Under the pieces are notes generated by a model. That model had not been told where the DNA came from. It worked only from the letters and a program-made list of their open reading frames with translations, and ran no database searches. A program made the translations under genes and the position numbers. Below are positions 61,704 through 64,000 of a stretch of 64,000 nucleotides of DNA, one piece after another; position 1 is the stretch's first letter, and every line of letters begins with the position of its first letter. Source of the stretch: Thermomonas sp. (GTDB taxonomy: Bacteria > Pseudomonadota > Gammaproteobacteria > Xanthomonadales > Xanthomonadaceae); the NCBI RefSeq assembly GCF_029945965.1, contig NZ_JAQSDO010000020.1, forward strand, positions 202,907-266,906, read 5' to 3'.

Positions 61704-62552
61704 TCATCGTCCGCAGGGCGGGTCTTCTCTGTATGCGGCAATGTACATCCTGATCAAGGCACTCAGGCGAGCGGGGCTCTGCGGGATCTCGCAAACCTGC
61801 TTGCACAGGATAAGTTTGGGTCCTGCAAACCCCTCGGCGGCGCATGTGGTGAAGCCGCCGCCAGCTGCCAGCGCAACAGCATTTGTCATGAATGCGGTCA
61901 TCCCGGGCCTCGCAACATTGCCCTCGCCGTTACCCCCAGCGAGGTACCAGCTCCACGGAAGCGGGGCATAGACCACCTTGCCACTGCCATAGGAATAAAG
62001 GATGGATACGGTTCGGGCCGGGTCATTCGTTGTGGTCAGTACCTGTACGCCTGCAGGCAACGATGCTGTTGGCGTGGAGCCATGAGCAGAACAGTTGCCA
62101 CCGTCCATGGATGTGTTGTTCAGCGTACCCCCTGGTCCGTTTGTAGCAGGAGATCCTGCAGGCAGATTAATGTCGGAGAGACACCCATCATTGGTGTAGG
62201 AAATTACCGGAGCACCTGGCAATTGTGTGCCGATATTATTAGAGGGGTCCCAATCGGATATGACCAACCCCATGCCGGCGTGGACTGCATTGTTGATGTC
62301 TGCATTTACACCATAGGCACTGCATGTTTCCACCAAGAGCGCGCTAAGCGGTGCCAGTGTCGCCGGGCTGATGCTGGTGATCGCAACAGGTGTGTTGCCA
62401 GAAGCGATGATGGCCGGTGTTTTGTCGCCGGTTCCACTGCAGGTTTGGCCAGTGATGTAGCCAACGTTCCCCGCATGACTGACCGCAGGCAGCGCCAGCG
62501 CGCAAGCACCTGCCAGCAATGACAAACTGAGCATAAGAGGTTTCGAATTCAT
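61704..62552 (-). CDS. Secreted protein, paralogue 1, Cys-rich C-terminal motif
   Basis: MNSKPLMLSLSLLAGACALALPAVSHA signal peptide; C-term CAAEGFAGPKLILCKQVCEIPQSPARLSALIRMYIAAYREDPPCGR. Confidence 0.8.
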   Translation of the reverse strand: MNSKPLMLSLSLLAGACALALPAVSHAGNVGYITGQTCSGTGDKTPAIIASGNTPVAITSISPATLAPLSALLVETCSAYGVNADINNAVHAGMGLVISDWDPSNNIGTQLPGAPVISYTNDGCLSDINLPAGSPATNGPGGTLNNTSMDGGNCSAHGSTPTASLPAGVQVLTTTNDPARTVSILYSYGSGKVVYAPLPWSWYLAGGNGEGNVARPGMTAFMTNAVALAAGGGFTTCAAEGFAGPKLILCKQVCEIPQSPARLSALIRMYIAAYREDPPCGR

Positions 62553-62679
62553 AGATTTCTCCCTGTGATAGCGACCGAACCCCGGTCGCATGTGCAAGTA
62601 TTAACGAAATTTCAGGTACTACACCGGCCACGGTTCGTCAGGCCATTTTTTTGCGACTGACGCCGATCTAGCCCGCCTG

Positions 62680-62905
62680 CCACCCTGCTGCAGCGCGGCA
62701 AACTGAAAGAGCCTGATCTGGTACGGGCGCGCCGCCTGCAGGAGCAGGCTGGCGCAGCCTGCTGGCACTGCGTTCGGAGATCAACGAGTTGATCGAGCAC
62801 TGGCACGGGCAAGGCCGGAGTGAGATGGAGGGCATCGTGGACAGCGCTGACGGCGAGGAAGGGTTCCACGATGTCGAATACCTGCGATCTGGCTTCGGAA
62901 GCGCC
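62680..62905 (+). pseudogene. Decayed gspE/pilB-type ATPase N-terminal fragments (multiple frameshifts, truncated)
   Basis: Frame 1: TLLQRGKLKEPDLVRARRLQEQAG; frame 2: SLLALRSEINELIEHWHGQGRSEMEGIVDSADGEEGFHDVEYLR; back in frame 1: DLASEAPV (compare GspE here: VQHLREMAEEAPVVELVS). Confidence 0.65.
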
Positions 62906-62943
62906 GGTGGGACCGGCGCTTGTGTCACGAAACTGCCTGTGGT
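62899..62943. repeat. Second copy of terminator-hairpin/3' flank lacking the A-tract
   Basis: AAGCGCCGGTGGGACCGGCGCTTGTGTCACGAAACTGCCTGTGGTTCAGCGTCCGCAGGGCGGG vs 61659-61723. Confidence 0.75.
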
Positions 62944-63786
62944 TCAGCGTCCGCAGGGCGGGTTTTCTCTGAATACGGCAATGTAAGCCCTGATCAAGGC
63001 GGTCAGGCGAGCGGGGCTCTGCGGGATCTCGCAAACCTGTTTGCACAGGATAAGTTTGGGTCCTGAAAACCCCTCGGCGACGCAAGTGGTGAAGCCGCTT
63101 TGCGACAGGACATTGACGAAATACGCCTTGATGCCGGGCGCCGTGCCTGCATTGCAACCGCTGAGGTAGCAGTCAAACGGAATCGCCGAATAAACGACGC
63201 TACCGGCACCACTGGAATACTTGAAGGCGACAATCTGGGCGGGATTGGCCGTCGTCAGGTATGCCTGGCTCCCAACCGGTATGGAAGTGGCGTACCCATG
63301 GTTCGAAGAGTTGCCGCCGTCCAGGCTGGCATTAGTCAACGTGCCACCTGGTCCCGTTACGATCGGGCTGCCGGCCGCCAAGTCAATCTGACTGCCAGAG
63401 CCGTATTGGATGGTCGCAGCCGGGGCGCCGGGCAATGCCGCCGCCGTGCCGCCGCCTGGCTCCCAATCGTAGATGACCAGTTTCATGCCCGCAGACACCG
63501 CGGCCTTCACGTCCGCGTTGATCTGGCTACTGATGTCACTACCGTTGCAGTTTTCGATGATCAACGTGCCAAGTGGCGCCAATTGGCTAGCCGTCAAGCT
63601 GGCAACTGCGACAGGTGTGAGGCCAGCTTGTGTGATCAGGGGCGCTTTCGCTGACCCAGCCGAGTAGCACCCAGTGTAGTACCCCACGTTTCCGTTTCCA
63701 ACAGCTGCATGGCTGACAGCCGGCATCGCCAGCGCGCAGACGCCCGCAAGCAACGATAGGCTTAACGTGCAAAATTTTGTATTCAT
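62944..63786 (-). CDS. Secreted protein, paralogue 2, Cys-rich C-terminal motif
   Basis: MNTKFCTLSLSLLAGVCALAMPAVSHA signal peptide; C-term CVAEGFSGPKLILCKQVCEIPQSPARLTALIRAYIAVFRENPPCGR. Confidence 0.8.
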   Translation of the reverse strand: MNTKFCTLSLSLLAGVCALAMPAVSHAAVGNGNVGYYTGCYSAGSAKAPLITQAGLTPVAVASLTASQLAPLGTLIIENCNGSDISSQINADVKAAVSAGMKLVIYDWEPGGGTAAALPGAPAATIQYGSGSQIDLAAGSPIVTGPGGTLTNASLDGGNSSNHGYATSIPVGSQAYLTTANPAQIVAFKYSSGAGSVVYSAIPFDCYLSGCNAGTAPGIKAYFVNVLSQSGFTTCVAEGFSGPKLILCKQVCEIPQSPARLTALIRAYIAVFRENPPCGR

Positions 63787-63801
63787 GACTGCTTCCTAAT
63801 T

Positions 63802-64000
63802 GTTGAGCCAGTTGAGCCAGTTGAGCCAGTTGAGCCAGTTGAGCCAGTTGAGCCAGTTGAGCCAGTTGAGCCAGTTGAGCCAGTTGAGCCAGTTGAGCCA
63901 GTTGAGCCAGTTGAGCCAGTTGAGCCAGTTGAGCCAGTTGAGCCAGTTGAGCCAGTTGAGCCAGTTGAGCCAGTTGAGCCAGTTGAGCCAGTTGAGCCAG
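63802..64000. repeat. Perfect 9-bp tandem repeat (GTTGAGCCA)n, at least 22 copies, open at window edge
   Basis: Uninterrupted identical 9-mers from 63802 to the last base. Confidence 0.98.

Noticed and set aside
62612-63157. 181-aa minus-strand ORF between the paralogues
   Set aside because: Out-of-frame read of the paralogue 2 3' end joined to the gspE relic antisense; no independent start or motif.
63802-64000. CRISPR array interpretation of the terminal repeat
   Set aside because: Contiguous 9-bp tandem units with no spacers; a VNTR, not CRISPR.

Overview
Window of a GC-rich gammaproteobacterial chromosome; gene order and protein style suggest Xanthomonadaceae/Lysobacter relatives (inference). 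Three zones. (1) ~4.3-32.6 kb: a complete-looking Xps-order type II secretion operon (gspE-F-G-H-I-J-K-L-M-N-like-gspD). It is inserted inside a surface-polysaccharide locus with three sulfotransferase domains, a Wzt/Wzm-type ABC exporter, several glycosyltransferases, a WecE-like aminotransferase, a GNAT-MaoC fusion and WecB. The ABC permease gene overlaps gspE, and gspD is followed by a 1218-aa sulfotransferase/coiled-coil/GT4/GT2 fusion. (2) ~32.6-61.5 kb: mostly housekeeping genes (etfAB, CoA-transferase, ETF-QO, Mla-like transporter, H-NS-like, proS, pssA, rimI, valS, holC, pepA, lptFG, xerD, dsbC-like, purL). It includes a putative divergent HolD between pssA and rimI, and a family of long palindromic intergenic elements (AAAAGGGGTCAG..CTGACCCCTTTT). 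(3) 61.5-64 kb: two tandem secreted paralogues with near-identical Cys-rich C-termini. Between them lies a decayed fragment of a second gspE-like gene whose breakpoint coincides with a terminator hairpin. Upstream of the second paralogue is a perfect 9-bp tandem repeat (at least 22 copies) that runs off the window edge. All calls come from reading the sequence and the supplied ORF translations; no database search was run.
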